From assembly GCA_963971305.1 (NCBI GenBank), contig OZ020303.1, positions 17,791,184 through 17,855,183 of the forward strand: 64,000 bases of DNA. Reading direction: 5' to 3'. Below the pieces are notes generated by a model. It was not told the DNA's origin and ran no database searches. It was given only the letters and a program-made list of their open reading frames with translations. Position numbers and translations under genes: made by a program. This DNA comes from Arcuatula senhousia. Lineage: Eukaryota > Mollusca > Bivalvia > Mytilida > Mytilidae. Positions 33,971 through 46,552 of the stretch are shown piece by piece (the first letter of the stretch is position 1; each line of letters starts with the position of its first letter).

Positions 33971-35538
33971 ATGGGAAACAAGTCAACAAAAGATCTAAAT
34001 CCTAAAACAATAGAAGAACTTCAAAGACATATTGATGTGGAATTCACAAAAGAGGAAATTCGGGAATGGTACAAAGATTTTAGAAAATACGTTCGACGCG
34101 GCGAAACAACGCTCACAAAATCAGCATTCGTAAGAGTGTATGACAGTCTGTTTTCTGGAGATGCATCGGAATTCGCGAAGCATGTTTTTCGAACTTTCGA
34201 TCGCGATGGTAATCACACTGTTGATTTTCCCGAGTTTATCCTAGGACTTTGTATTTCTGGCAGTGACAATATAGAGAAGAAACTGAAATGGGCTTTCAGC
34301 ATGTATGATATTGATCAGGACGGATACATCACACCAGATGAAATGACCAGCATTATAAATGTAAGTTTTGCCCCAAGTTGAATATATTTTGAGCTATTCT
34401 GGAAGTCATGGCTTGCGTGTTATACCAAATTGTACGAAGACCTCGATTATTGGAAAAAATAAGCTGGGAGTGAGAGAAAAGAATGAGTGAAAATCTATCC
34501 GAAATTAGCGTATATCACTTTACATTACGGTTTTCGAGTTTTCATTTTATATTTTAAGCATTTATAAAATATTTTTCTACAGTTCTTTAGTTCCCAAAAT
34601 CTTCAGCTTCGTTTTGGTATTTTGGTTTAAGGTTCACGTTTGCCTTCCTGGTCACTTACTTTTACATTTCTCTGCGGAACGTATGTGACAGAAAGAGTAA
34701 CGTATCGTTTATGTAAATTCTCAGACCATGTTCAGTTATATGCACAGTACATCTATGGTTTAGATGTATAAAGATTAGTATTTGTAGAAAGGCAAATAAC
34801 CTGAAAATCGTCTGACTATTTAAAGTAATATAAACATATGTTTTGGATGTTTCTTCTAGTTGCATTTATAAAATGAAATTGATTGGAATTAAAGTATTTT
34901 CTAGACCACTTTGCAAGTCAAAATATACTTTTTAAATTTTAGCTTGATTATTGTCATTATTGTTTTGTTACATTCTTTGAAATGATACATAAAAAGAAAT
35001 ATTATCGAAGTAGGTCGCTTAATTTGGTTTTTGTGATTTTTACGACAAAATATTTCGGTTCCTAGAAGCCCATTGTGTAATGAGTTCTTTTAAAATCCAC
35101 GTTCTTTAACACAAAACCCAAATTAACCACCTACATCTGCGTTTGGGCTAAGTTTTATATAAGTATATCGACTTGAATGCTTCTAAAGTATCTTTATTAA
35201 CTGAAATCAGTCATTTATGAAAAAATGATAAGATTAACTATATGTACATGTATAGGTATCTTAGTTTGAAATGGAGAGCCTTTCATGAAAATTTGTAATA
35301 CATTGTAATGAACAAATATTTGACAAATGCACGATTTTGCTTTGATTTACAGGCTATATGTAAAATGACGAGGAGCACTTTGCCACCAGAATTTAGCTCC
35401 CCCGAGGAGATGACAATGAGAGTGTTCCGTATTTTAGATGAAGACAATGACAATAAGATAAGCTTAGAAGAATTTCTACAGGGTGCTGACAGAGTTCAGT
35501 TTATCGTGGACATACTACAGTGTGACCCAGATTCCTGA
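33971..35538 (+). CDS. Neuronal calcium sensor / hippocalcin-like protein, gene B
   Basis: Exons 33971-34360 and 35353-35538 join in phase 0 to 191 aa. The start follows from MGNK, an N-myristoylation signal. EF2 (D77-E88), EF3 (D113-E124) and EF4 (D159-E170) have complete calcium loops; EF1 (YVRRGETTLTK) is non-binding and lacks Cys-Pro. The intron sits exactly where it does in gene A (after ...IIN, before AICKMT), and the ends DILQCDPDS and DILQCDPDT match, so A and B are local duplicates in head-to-head orientation. Their divergence shows the duplication is not recent. An AATAAA lies about 20 bases after the stop. Confidence 0.93.
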
Positions 35539-35556
35539 ATTGTCCTCCTAATTTGT

Positions 35557-35562
35557 AATAAA
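35557..35562 (+). terminator. Candidate polyadenylation signal of gene B
   Basis: AATAAA 19 bases after the gene B stop. It is very close to the stop, so a more distal site may be used instead. Confidence 0.4.
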
Positions 35563-35637
35563 CCATTATCGATCATGATACTGAGTATTTATTTCTCAAA
35601 CTTTTTTGTATGCAACTATACAGAGATAGAAAATAAT

Positions 35638-36925
35638 GAGATGTGGAATAAGTGTACGCGACACAGCCCACAATCAAGCGGCAATTCAGAAAAACCACAA
35701 TGAAACCGCCAGCAGCCTTTAACGAGGCCAGTAGGCGCTGCTCGTGGTTCTGCAATTGGCCCTTGGTCTAAATAAAATGCATATAATTCAAATCCAGTCC
35801 TGAGAGCCACAATGGCCCAGACTTTGTACAGACATTTCAAATCAGTTGTGTCATATAACATGTCTAAGCAAAATGTGATTAAGAATGAAATTAAAACAAA
35901 TGCCTACACTAAAATTTTGTTTTCTAACACTTTGTAACATGGCTAAACATGCTCGGCCGGCAACTCACTTGACTACGAACTGCCATTGGTATTTCAAATC
36001 TAATGAAACGATGAGAAGTGTAAAAACGTCTACATTTCGCAAATGGATCAAAACGGTGGTGAAAGTTCTAAAGGTTCTTAATATTAAAAAGAAAATAATC
36101 GTTTTTTTATAGATAAAAAAAGACATAATACGTTAAAAATAAAAAGCTTCGCCGAGCGCAGCATAATAAGACCGCAACATGTCGAATCCTGTGCGTTTAG
36201 TAGGCCCAATATGGATAGTCAAATTGCTTTGGACACATGCAACCCATTTTGGATTGACAAAGTTTTTTAACACATGCAGCCTTTGGTGGACTTTCCACCC
36301 ACATTTCACAAGGACTCCCCAAATCAATCCCATCCATCCTTTTATTGTAAGGAATATCATTGTCAAATTTCATTGCATTCGGATAATTAGAACTAAAGGT
36401 ATCGTGTTTATACTATCAACATCATACAATTTTTATTTGCAGACGTATAAAAATGGCGATGAATATAAGTTAAAACGACAGTTAACTCAGGTGTCCAAAA
36501 AGCATGGTATGGTCGGTATTGGTCGGTTTTTGTGCTTTTTAAATGTAATTCCAAATATGAAACAAACTTTGTACAAGATAAACAATAGGGGGAAGGTTGG
36601 GCCCAAAAAACTAGTTTAACCCCGCCACATTTTATATGTGCCTGTCCTAAGCCAGGAATCCTTGTCAAAGCTTTTGTTTGTCCTTGTCTACTATCTGTTT
36701 TTTTTGTTTTTTTTTATGTCCAGAAATGGGTCTTTCTTTGATATTCTAGGGATTTGCTTGGATCTTATGTATTGTCATGATTGTATTTTTAGTCTTGGGC
36801 CAATGCAAGACGGCGAGCAGTTACCTCTGGTCATGTTGAAGACTGCTGGCTGTTTTCCAATCTGATTTTTTAAATTGCCGTTTCTTTAATGTTGGTTGTG
36901 TCGCGTACACTTATTCCACATCTCT
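35638..36925. repeat. Inverted repeat pair flanking about 1.3 kb
   Basis: GAGATGTGGAATAAGTGTAC at 35638 onward is the inverse of the block ending at 36925, and similarity continues inward for about 150 bases with substitutions. This is either a large inverted-repeat element or two opposed copies of one family. The interior has no recognised gene. Confidence 0.6.
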
Positions 36926-38555
36926 TTATCGTCTATTATCGACATTTATTCTTTATCCCCAGTTCACTAGAATCAATTATGACAGATGAAGCAAACAGAC
37001 CGGGAGACTCGAAAGGTAACGCCATGCTTCATACAAACAAAGGAAATACTACATTAATGGATAGCGACTTTGAAAAATCGGCTTGTTTCCCCCATGTAAC
37101 TATAGATGAAAAGCAAGTCGCTGATCAATGAAATAAAGATGATGTGAGAACACCATAGATGCATCTATATACCGAGAAGCATAGAAGTAAAAACTGTTAC
37201 CAGCAGCACAACTTATTTCGAAACAAGAGTAATCCCATGTACTCCGGAAAGGTTGATCGGCAAAGCACAGCGATCCGTAGACAACGATTAACTTACACTA
37301 CCTGTCAAAGCCGGAAAAGGATGACAATATCTAAATCTTTAATAACAAACCCACAGCTGTACTCATCTGAAATATATTAAGCCTGTATTTATCTACGAGC
37401 ACATAATGTCTTCCGTAAAATTTCTTGATTGAAGACAATGTTCAACCTAACATAACCTTATTTCAGTAATTTGTGTGCCAGACGTGACGCTTTTTTTTTC
37501 ACGGAAATCTTTAAATATTTTACAATCTCTGTAATAAATATGCTACACAAGAAGGGGCATTTGACGAGTATCATGTTTGCCATAGAGCTTCGAACAGTCA
37601 TCCCTAATTGGCTATATTGAGATGTAAATATAAATCTGAAACGGACTTCATAGTACCTGTAGCGTCCCAAGTATATCAAGACGAGAGACACCAAATCGAG
37701 ACATCAATATTTTATCAACATATTAATATAGCGAAAGATGAGATTAAAGGATAGGGTTTTAAGTAGGACAACGATCTGTTGTTTTTGTCTAGAAATAATT
37801 GGAAGAAGTTTGCAACATATGGTCAAAGAATCAAATCAGCAAGTTAACTCACAAAAAGGCTTTGGCAGCAGGTATGACAGCAAATCGGCTAAACGATTCT
37901 TCATGGGATTTTCTAGACCAGAGCACCGTATTGCTGTATTCCTATTACATAAGACGTCTTATGCGCTTACTCTATTTCGATATGTTAATCTGTCGGACGC
38001 CATTTCCTGATAGCATGAAAAAAAACATCTTGCTACATGTACTTGCAATGACAATTGGGAAGCATTTGAGTATCCCTAAAAGTACATCCATTTCTTTAAT
38101 TGTGCGTTACCTGGTCAAATAAACATTTAAAATTTAAAGTCTGAAAAATGAAATGTTTGTATAATTGACCCTGAACTGTTAAAAAGTACACAATACTGAA
38201 ATTCTCACTAAAAGCCGCATGAAACGAAACCTAGAAATTAACATTCTGCACGTAATTTTTGCTATCTATACCTCGTTTTACTGTTGTAAATTAAATAGTA
38301 ACGTCCAAAATTCGTTCTAAGTTCCAATTGAAATTCGATGGGAAAATGCTATTGGACAACGCATTGTTTCCAGTTTTGTTATTTTTTACATTTTGACCAA
38401 AACATTTCGAAACCAAAGCGAAACAGGTTTTCAACAAAGAAACAGGCCTTCGGGGATCTTATTAGAGATACTCAACTCCGCAAGGTTAAAAAAAAACCAC
38501 AAGCATCAATATAAAACCCCCCAAAATATGTGTAAGTTTTTACGGTGAAAGTATA
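36926..38555. other. Intergenic, short ORFs only
   Basis: Short open frames, for example up to 37131 and 37738-38122, resemble no family I know and lack splice or conservation evidence. I see no gene. Confidence 0.45.
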
Positions 38556-38557
38556 AT

Positions 38558-38990
38558 AATGTCTCCTCCCACTTTTGTGGGGAGACATATTGTTTTTATC
38601 GTGTCTGTCCGTCTGTCCATCACAAAGTTTGTCAACGCAACTCCTCTGAAACTACTGAACCGAATTCAATGAAACTTGACATTAAGGGAAGACATTATAT
38701 GCTGTTGTGCATATTAGCAGGAAATTTTGATCCTCAAATTTTTGTGGGAGTAATGACCCTTTGAAGATAGAAATTTGCTGAAAATCTTCATTGTCATCTT
38801 GTCAGCGCAACTCCTCTTTAACTACTGGACCGAATTTAACGAAACTTAGTATATAGGAAGGATACCATAAGAAGTTGTGCATATTACCAGGAAATTTTGA
38901 TCCCAAAAATATTGGGAGAGTTATGGCCTTTTGAACTTAGAACTTTTGGGGGCGGAAACGGAGGGGGGGACATCGTTTTTGTAGGCAAAA
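38558..38990 (+). repeat. Hairpin-capped tandem-core repeat
   Basis: Starts with the small hairpin GTCTCCTCCCACTTTTGTGG / GGGAGAC, then GTCCGTCTGTCC. Two core units of about 170 bp follow, marked by GCGCAACTCCTCT and GTTGTGCATATTA. Confidence 0.7.
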
Positions 38991-39209
38991 ACAAACTTTA
39001 TTTTTTTAAAATGATTTTAGTATAACTATATTAATCTTAATGGGTAAAGAGAGACAACCATATTGATTTAATGTATACAACTCGGTGTAAAATCCTTCGA
39101 TATTGATAAAGCATTTTAAGCTTAGAATGTTTGAATTCATTTTAAATCAAGAAAGATGTACTCTAGCAAGAATGATATCCTAAATAACAGTCACTTTTGA
39201 TAAAAAAAA

Positions 39210-40510
39210 AAGGCTCCAACGAGCTTGAATCACTCACCTGGCTTCAATGCTTTTTTTTATATAACGAGGCGTCCGAGGCAAAAAACTCTAATAAAGCATC
39301 ATTATAAAGCCAAATATTTAAGCAAACAAAAGCTTTTCTTAATCTTTTATAGGTTTGATCTGCAAAGCAAAACCCCAAAACTTGGCAATTATGGACCATT
39401 ACTTTTATAGGGGACATCTGAAAGCTTCAGCCTAATGGGTAATTTTGAAGATCTAAATTTTAAAGTTAAATAAGAAAGCAAGAGCTTTTCTCTATCTGCA
39501 ATAGTTTTCATTCTATAGGCCAAAAACATGAAAAAAATATACTTTTCACTTTTGAAGGGCCATAACCCCTATAAGGTTAAATCTGACAACTTCAGACCAA
39601 TGGCACTTTTGTAGAGGTCAATGAGCTGAAGGTTTAAGCAAGCAACATTTTTTCTCTATCTGCAAGGCCCCCTGTTCTAATTTTAGCAATGGCGGTGATA
39701 TTTTTTGTTGGCAGTCACCATTTTTGCGATTTTGGCAGAGGACATGTAATAGATGACGTGTGCAAAGTTTCAAAGCAATCCCTATAATAGCTTCAGAGAA
39801 GGTGATTTTTTTAAGAAAAGTTAACGACGACGACGACTACAGACAGCTAATGACGGTAATAGCTCTTCTGACCCAAAGGGGAAAAAGTTGCAGTATTCTT
39901 AATCATCTCTATACCATTTTTTCAAAACTATGTAGTTCTTCAATTTACCAGAGACTTGTCGATGAACTGACGGACACAATGCCCATGTAACCTTTTCCCT
40001 CGGTATATACAGATAACCTACGCTGGAAACCATTGAAGCCAACCAAAATACAATTAAATCAAGGTTAACTGATGGGGATTAAGCTGCGATTTGAATGTAC
40101 ATCTGCATTTTCAAGTTTAATGCTGCCAGGAGCCCGAATGATATATATGAGCTATTATCCCTATATCTAAGGCATCATTTGAAAACTTTGAGCCAAAGGA
40201 GACTTTTGAAGAGTTTAATGAGTTGAAGGTTTAAGCAAGCAACGGCTATTCACAAGTCTGCAACACTGTTCATTCTGTAGTGTAATAAGAGGCTCCCAGG
40301 AGCCTGAATCGCTCACCTGACATATGTGCCTCAAGTAAAGGTTATTAGGCAAAATCTACTTGATATTGAAAGGGTCATAAGTTTAATAAGGGGGTCATCT
40401 GACAATAGGGTGGATCTTAAGGTGCTGATCACTTTTGTTCTCAATCAAAATTCAAAAATTTGTCACCCTTTTTGAGTTATTAGCAAAAAAAATGCAGTTT
40501 AACCCAATGT
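39210..40510. repeat. AGCTCACCTG-type repeat modules
   Basis: Modules related to those at 22-24 kb and 46-48.7 kb: CTATCTGCAATAGTTTTCAT, TGAGCTGAAGGTTTAAGCAA and CTGACCCAAAGGGG. Bases 39660-40120 are nearly the same as 46222-46552 joined to about 47573-47710. The only open frames are short and incidental. Confidence 0.75.
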
Positions 40511-42548
40511 TCTATTTTTAGCCACAGCGGCCATGTTTTACAGCCAATCAAAAATCCCCACATCAGTTCTATACACCTAATGCGAATATACAACAATACC
40601 AAGTTTGGTTCCAATTGGACTTTAAGTGTCCGAGGATTTAACGTTTTCAATGTAATGAGGAAATGCTGTTAAAATGCTCAATTTTGACGTTCTAAGGGCG
40701 ATAACTCCTAAAAGGAAAGGTCCTACAACATTGATCTTACTACATATTTTGTAGATCTTGATGTGATGAACAATATGCGATTTAAATTTCTCAAATATCT
40801 TGTATAGTTTTCAAGATATTGAGCTAAACAGGTGCAAAATTTGCAAAAAATCCACAAAAAGGGCAATAACTCCTACATGGGTTGTTGGGTTTTCTTCAAA
40901 ATTTCAGAGCTGGTAGATCTTAAGATGCTATTCACTTTTGTTCTCAATTAAAATTTTAAAATCTGTCACCGTTTTTGTGTTATTTGCAAAAATCTGCCAA
41001 TTTCCCCTATGTTCTATTTTTAGCCACAGCGGCCATGTTTTACGACCAATCAAAAATCCCCACATCAGTTCTATACACCTAATGCTAATAAACAACTATA
41101 CCAAGTTTGGTTCCAGTTGGATTTAAGTGTCAGAGGATTTAACGTTTTCAATGTAATGAGGAAATGCTCAATGCTGTTAAAATGCTAAATTTTGACGTTT
41201 CTAAGGACGAGAACTCCTAAAAGGAAAGGTCCTACAACATTGATCTTACTACATATTTTGTAGATCTTGATGTGCTGAACAATATGCGATTTAAATTTCT
41301 CAAATATCTTGTATAGTTTTCAAGATATTGAGCTAAACAGGTGTAAATTTGCAAAAAAAATCCACAAAAAGGACAACAACTCCTACATGGGTTGTTGGAT
41401 TTTTTTCAAAATTTCAGGATATAGATCTTGAGGTGCTAATCACTTTTACCCCGCCAGAATTTTGATATCTTTAGCCGTTTTTGAGTTATTTGCAAAAAAA
41501 CTGCATTTTACCCCTATGTTCTATTTTTAGCCATGGCGGCCATGTTTACGACGAATCAAAAACTAAGCACCGAATGCTAATGAACAACCATACCAAGTTT
41601 TGTTTCGATTGGACTTATGGTGTCAGAGGAGTTAATGTTTTAAAAAGTTTACGGACGACGGACGGACGACGAACGCCAAGTGATGACAATAGCTCACATG
41701 ACCCTTCGGGTCAGGTGAGCTAAAAACACGAAGAAAATAAAACACTGCTCTTTACCTTTAAAGGGTAATACCCCTAAAAGGAGTCATCCGACATTTTCAA
41801 CTAATGGAGACTTGTAGAAAATGAGCTAAGGTTTAAAGCAAGTAACTGCTTTTCTCTATCTGCAACAGTTTTTGTCTCGCCTGCGACTCAAGTCGCTAAA
41901 GGCGAGACATATGTATTACTTTCCGGCGGCGTAAACATTTTTTGTAAGACTTTTGTGGAAAATGAATTACAAGAAAAGTATAATAGCTAGGCATCTGATA
42001 TTTGGTATACAGACAGTTGGGGTTATGGTCTACGCAACTGGCACCATGCCGTTTGTCCCTGACCCCAATTTCATGGTTCAGCAACTCTGTGAACTTAGAT
42101 GTTTTTTCGTGCCAAAAAACCCTTTGTAAGACTTTTGTGGAAAATGAATTACAAGAAAATTATAATAGCTAGGCAACTTATATTTATGGTATACGGACAG
42201 TTGGGGTTATGGTCTACGCAACTGGCACCATGCCGTTTGTCCCTGACCCCAATTTCATGGTTCAGCAACTCTGTGAACTTAGATGTTTTTTCGTGCTAAA
42301 AAACCCTTTGTAAGACTTTTGTGGAAAATGAATTACAAGAAAAGTATAATAGCTAGGCATCTTATATTTGGTATACGGACAGTTGGGGTTATGGTCTACA
42401 CAACTGGCACCAAGCCATTTGACCCTGACCCCATTTTCATGGTTCAGTGACTCTGTGGACTTGGATGATTTTTGTGCCAAAAAACTTCGTGAGTTATGGT
42501 CTATGCAACTGACACCATGTCCTGTGACCTTTACACAATTTTCATGGT
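40511..42548 (+). repeat. 2.04-kb tandem duplication, copy 1
   Basis: Repeated head-to-tail at 42549-44587. Inside are two full ~500-bp units and a partial third (marked TATTTTTAGCCACAGCGGCC, at about 40513, 41010 and 41519), the end sequence CCCTTCGGGTCAGGTGAGCT (41702-41721) and three ~182-bp units (marked TGTAAGACTTTTGTGGAAAA, at about 41943, 42126 and 42309). Copy 2 is 2 bp longer. Confidence 0.93.
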
Positions 42549-44587
42549 TCTATTTTTAGCCACAGCGGCCATGTTTTACAGCCAATCAAAAATCCCCACA
42601 TCAGTTCTATACACCTAATGCGAATATACAACAATACCAAGTTTGGTTCCAATTGGACTTTAAGTGTCCGAGGATTTAACGTTTTCAATGTAATGAGGAA
42701 ATGCTGTTAAAATGCTCAATTTTGACGTTCTAAGGGCGATAACTCCTAAAAGGAAAGGTCCTACAACATTGATCTTACTACATATTTTGTAGATCTTGAT
42801 GTGATGAACAATATGCGATTTAAATTTCTCAAATATCTTGTTTAGTTTTCAAGATATTGAGCTAAACAGGTGCAAAATTTGCAAAAAATCCACAAAAAGG
42901 GCAATAACTCCTACATGGGTTGTTGGGTTTTCTTCAAAATTTCAGAGCTGGTAGATCTTAAGATGCTATTCACTTTTGTTCTCAATTAAAATTTTAAAAT
43001 CTGTCACCGTTTTTGTGTTATTTGCAAAAATCTGCCAATTTCCCCTATGTTCTATTTTTAGCCACAGCGGCCATGTTTTACGACCAATCAAAAATCCCCA
43101 CATCAGTTCTATACACCTAATGCTAATAAACAACTATACCAAGTTTGGTTCCAGTTGGACTTAAGTGTCAGAGGATTTAACGTTTTCAATGTAATGAGGA
43201 AATGCTCAATGCTGTTAAAATGCTAAATTTTGACGTTTCTAAGGACGAGAACTCCTAAAAGGAAAGGTCCTACAACATTGATCTTACTACATATTTTGTA
43301 GATCTTGATGTGCTGAACAATATGCGATTTAAATTTCTCAAATATCTTGTATAGTTTTCAAGATATTGAGCTAAACAGGTGTAAATTTGCAAAAAAAAAT
43401 CCACAAAAAGGACAACAACTCCTACATGGGTTGTTGGATTTTTTTCAAAATTTCAGGATATAGATCTTGAGGTGCTAATCACTTTTACCCCGCCAGAATT
43501 TTGATATCTTTAGCCGTTTTTGAGTTATTTGCAAAAAAACTGCATTTTACCCCTATGTTCTATTTTTAGCCATGGCGGCCATGTTTTACGACGAATCAAA
43601 AACTAAGCACCGAATGCTAATGAACAACCATACCAAGTTTTGTTTCGATTGGACTTATGGTGTCAGAGGAGTTAATGTTTTAAAAAGTTTACGGACGACG
43701 GACGGACGACGAACGCCAAGTGATGACAATAGCTCACATGACCCTTCGGGTCAGGTGAGCTAAAAACACGAAGAAAATAAAACACTGCTCTTTACCTTTA
43801 AAGGGTAATACCCCTAAAAGGAGTCATCCGACATTTTCAACTAATGGAGACTTGTAGAAAATGAGCTAAGGTTTAAAGCAAGTAACTGCTTTTCTCTATC
43901 TGCAACAGTTTTTGTCTCGCCTGCGACTCAAGTCGCTAAAGGCGAGACATATGTATTACTTTCCGGCGGCGTAAACATTTTTTGTAAGACTTTTGTGGAA
44001 AATGAATTACAAGAAAAGTATAATAGCTAGGCATCTGATATTTGGTATACAGACAGTTGGGGTTATGGTCTACGCAACTGGCACCATGCCGTTTGTCCCT
44101 GACCCCAATTTCATGGTTCAGCAACTCTGTGAACTTAGATGTTTTTTCGTGCCAAAAAACCCTTTGTAAGACTTTTGTGGAAAATGAATTACAAGAAAAT
44201 TATAATAGCTAGGCAACTTATATTTATGGTATACGGACAGTTGGGGTTATGGTCTACGCAACTGGCACCATGCCGTTTGTCCCTGACCCCAATTTCATGG
44301 TTCAGCAACTCTGTGAACTTAGATGTTTTTTCGTGCTAAAAAACCCTTTGTAAGACTTTTGTGGAAAATGAATTACAAGAAAAGTATAATAGCTAGGCAT
44401 CTTATATTTGGTATACGGGCAGTTGGGGTTATGGTCTACACAACTGGCACCAAGCCATTTGACCCTGACCCCATTTTCATGGTTCAGTGACTCTGTGGAC
44501 TTGGATGATTTTTGTGCCAAAAAACTTCGTGAGTTATGGTCTATGCAACTGACACCATGTCCTGTGACCTTTACACAATTTTCATGG
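42549..44587 (+). repeat. 2.04-kb tandem duplication, copy 2
   Basis: I find five differences from copy 1: single-base changes near 42842, 43158 and 44410, and one-base insertions in the A run near 43396 and the T run near 43584. The junction lies within GGTTC/TATTTTT, so the two copies abut directly. Confidence 0.93.
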
Positions 44588-44631
44588 TTCAGTGACTTGT
44601 GGACTTAGATGATTTTTGGGACAATATACAA

Positions 44632-44768
44632 TTATCACCCTAGTTGGTGTGTGACCCGGTGGTTTCTTTCCCCGAGAAAGTAAGGTCACCCGAGGGCTTG
44701 CCCCGAGGGTGACCTTACTTCTCGAGGGGAAAGAAATGCCGGGTCACATATCACCTAGGGTGATAACT
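44632..44768. repeat. Fold-back (hairpin) repeat
   Basis: Left arm TTATCACCCTAG...GTCACCCGAGGG (44632-44697) and right arm CCCCGAGGGTGACC...CTAGGGTGATAA (44702-44768) are inverse with few mismatches around a four-base loop. A second, diverged GAGGGTGACCTTAC copy follows near 44921. Looks like a hairpin MITE. Confidence 0.8.
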
Positions 44769-45237
44769 GTTATATTATATCGAATATTTAAATGAAACAA
44801 TAGAATATGAAATTTTGAAACATATTTCGGACATTTTAAATCAACTTTTTCAATTTGAAAAAAAATACAGCCCATTCAATGTTGAAGATAATACATGGGG
44901 CTCACGTGCAAAATCTCACGAGAGGGTGACCTTACCATGCGACCCAACGATTACCGGTTGACCCAGCGAAATATCACATGTCACATGACCGCGTCTATGC
45001 GAATCACAATAAAGATATTTACATGAGTATATAATATTTAGTTTTCTGACACCATGTTGTGTGACTCTGACCCCATTTTCACGGTTCAATGACTTTGTGA
45101 GTGTAGATGATTTTTGGCTGAAAAATGAGTTGAAAAGTGAAAAGTATAACATTAAAGCTAGGCATCTGATATTTGGGGAGTATGGTATACACAACTGACG
45201 TCACCATGTAATGTGACCTTGACCCCATTTTCATGGT

Positions 45238-45890
45238 AGTCTCGAACCCAAACTCATACTACCAAGGTAGTGAGTCTGGGAAAACACCTATTGATTTCTC
45301 GTAACCACTAGGTGGCGATCGTTATACCTTTTAACCTTTGCCACGTGTGTATATGACGTGTTAAGCATACAAGATTCATTTCAATCTGAAATGAACCAAC
45401 TTTAAAAACTCAACGTTTCATTGGTCTTCCGTGGTTTTTGACAACTGGTTCTGCAAAATCGAGAATCGGATTGGTCAAACGTGTATGGTTCTGTAATCAA
45501 GAATGTCCCAATTTTTAACTCCAATAAACATAAACAATTTCCAAAACCAGGTAGACGCCCGTGAGTACAATTTAACGATAAAACGATTTTTTTTTATTGT
45601 TAACAAAATCAACTTGTGTTCAAAAATGTAAAATATGATGTCTTATTATAAAATAAGAAATGCTATGTTTTAAGAGAACAACTCACATCAATTCGAGAAG
45701 TTATCTCGCTGTTGCATTTGCATAAATTCACTGAACCATAGGCACGGAATTCTGAACATACGGTTGAGTGATTTTCGTCAAACACTATGATAAAGCCTGA
45801 AAGTACTCCGAACGTACACATAACAAAATAGGTAATGGGACTGTTCCAGACTCTTATCATCTATTGATAAGCGTCTTGGTGATCGAGACT
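45238..45890. mobile_element. 653-bp inverted-repeat element with 11-bp target duplication
   Basis: Ends AGTCTCGA / TCGAGACT. The 11-mer ATTTTCATGGT flanks both sides exactly (45227-45237 and 45891-45901), and the host repeat reads continuously across once one copy is removed. A 9-11-bp duplication is typical of Mutator-like elements. Non-coding. Confidence 0.8.
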
Positions 45891-46552
45891 ATTTTCATGG
45901 TTGAATTACTTAGTGGATGTTGGTCTTTTCTCATTGTTTCTCTATAACTATGGTATCTAGAACACATTTCAGTCTGACATTTTTGTGGTGGTTAAATGGA
46001 ATTCTTTCATCTGTCACGTGACCTTGACCTTAACTTTTCTGAAGGCCCAGCTATACCTTCAATGAGTTCTGTGATGGTGCCGACAGGCGAGACATACTCT
46101 TGTTAATTTATTGGGCAAAAACATGAAAAACGTTTTTTTATAGGAGGTCAACTAACATTTTCGACCAATATGGAAAATTTGTAAGCTTAATGAGCTTAAG
46201 GTTAAAACATGCAACAGCTTTCTCTTTCTGCAAGGCCCCCTGTTCTAATTTTAGCAATGACGGTGATATTTGTTTTTGTTGGCAGTCACCATTTTTGCGA
46301 TTTTGGCAGAGGACATCCAATAGATGACGTGTGCAAAGTTTCAAAGCAATCCCTATAATAGCTTCAGAGAAGATGATTTTTTAAGAAAAGTTAACGACGA
46401 CGGCGACTACAGACATCTAATGACGGTAATAGCTCTTCTGACCCAAAGGGGAAAAAGTTGCAGTATTCTTAATCATCTCTATACCATTTTGTTCAAAACT
46501 ATATAGTTCTTCAATTTACCAGAGACTTATCGATGAACTGACGGACACAATG

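Larger units (their letters stand above)
41872..46096. repeat. Tandem-core element ending TGTCTCGCCTG / CAGGCGAGACA
   Basis: The start TTGTCTCGCCTGCGACTCAA is followed by CCGGCGGCG. The far end GCCGACAGGCGAGACATAC (about 46080-46098) gives an 11-bp inverted end. The body is ~180-bp units containing TGACCCCATTTTCATGGTTC. The element has been enlarged by the 2.04-kb duplication and interrupted by the hairpin repeat at 44632 and the element at 45238. Confidence 0.6.

Noticed and set aside
36889..37131. 80-codon ORF after gene B as a small gene
   Set aside because: No known domain, no splice or conservation support, and it begins inside an inverted repeat.
37738..38122. Overlapping ORFs of 90 and 107 codons
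   Set aside because: Two overlapping frames of similar length with no family resemblance; chance is the simpler reading.
40938..44608. Repeated short ORFs (62-80 codons) in the 2-kb duplication
   Set aside because: They recur only because the DNA is duplicated; they lie in tandem-core repeats and overlap on both strands.
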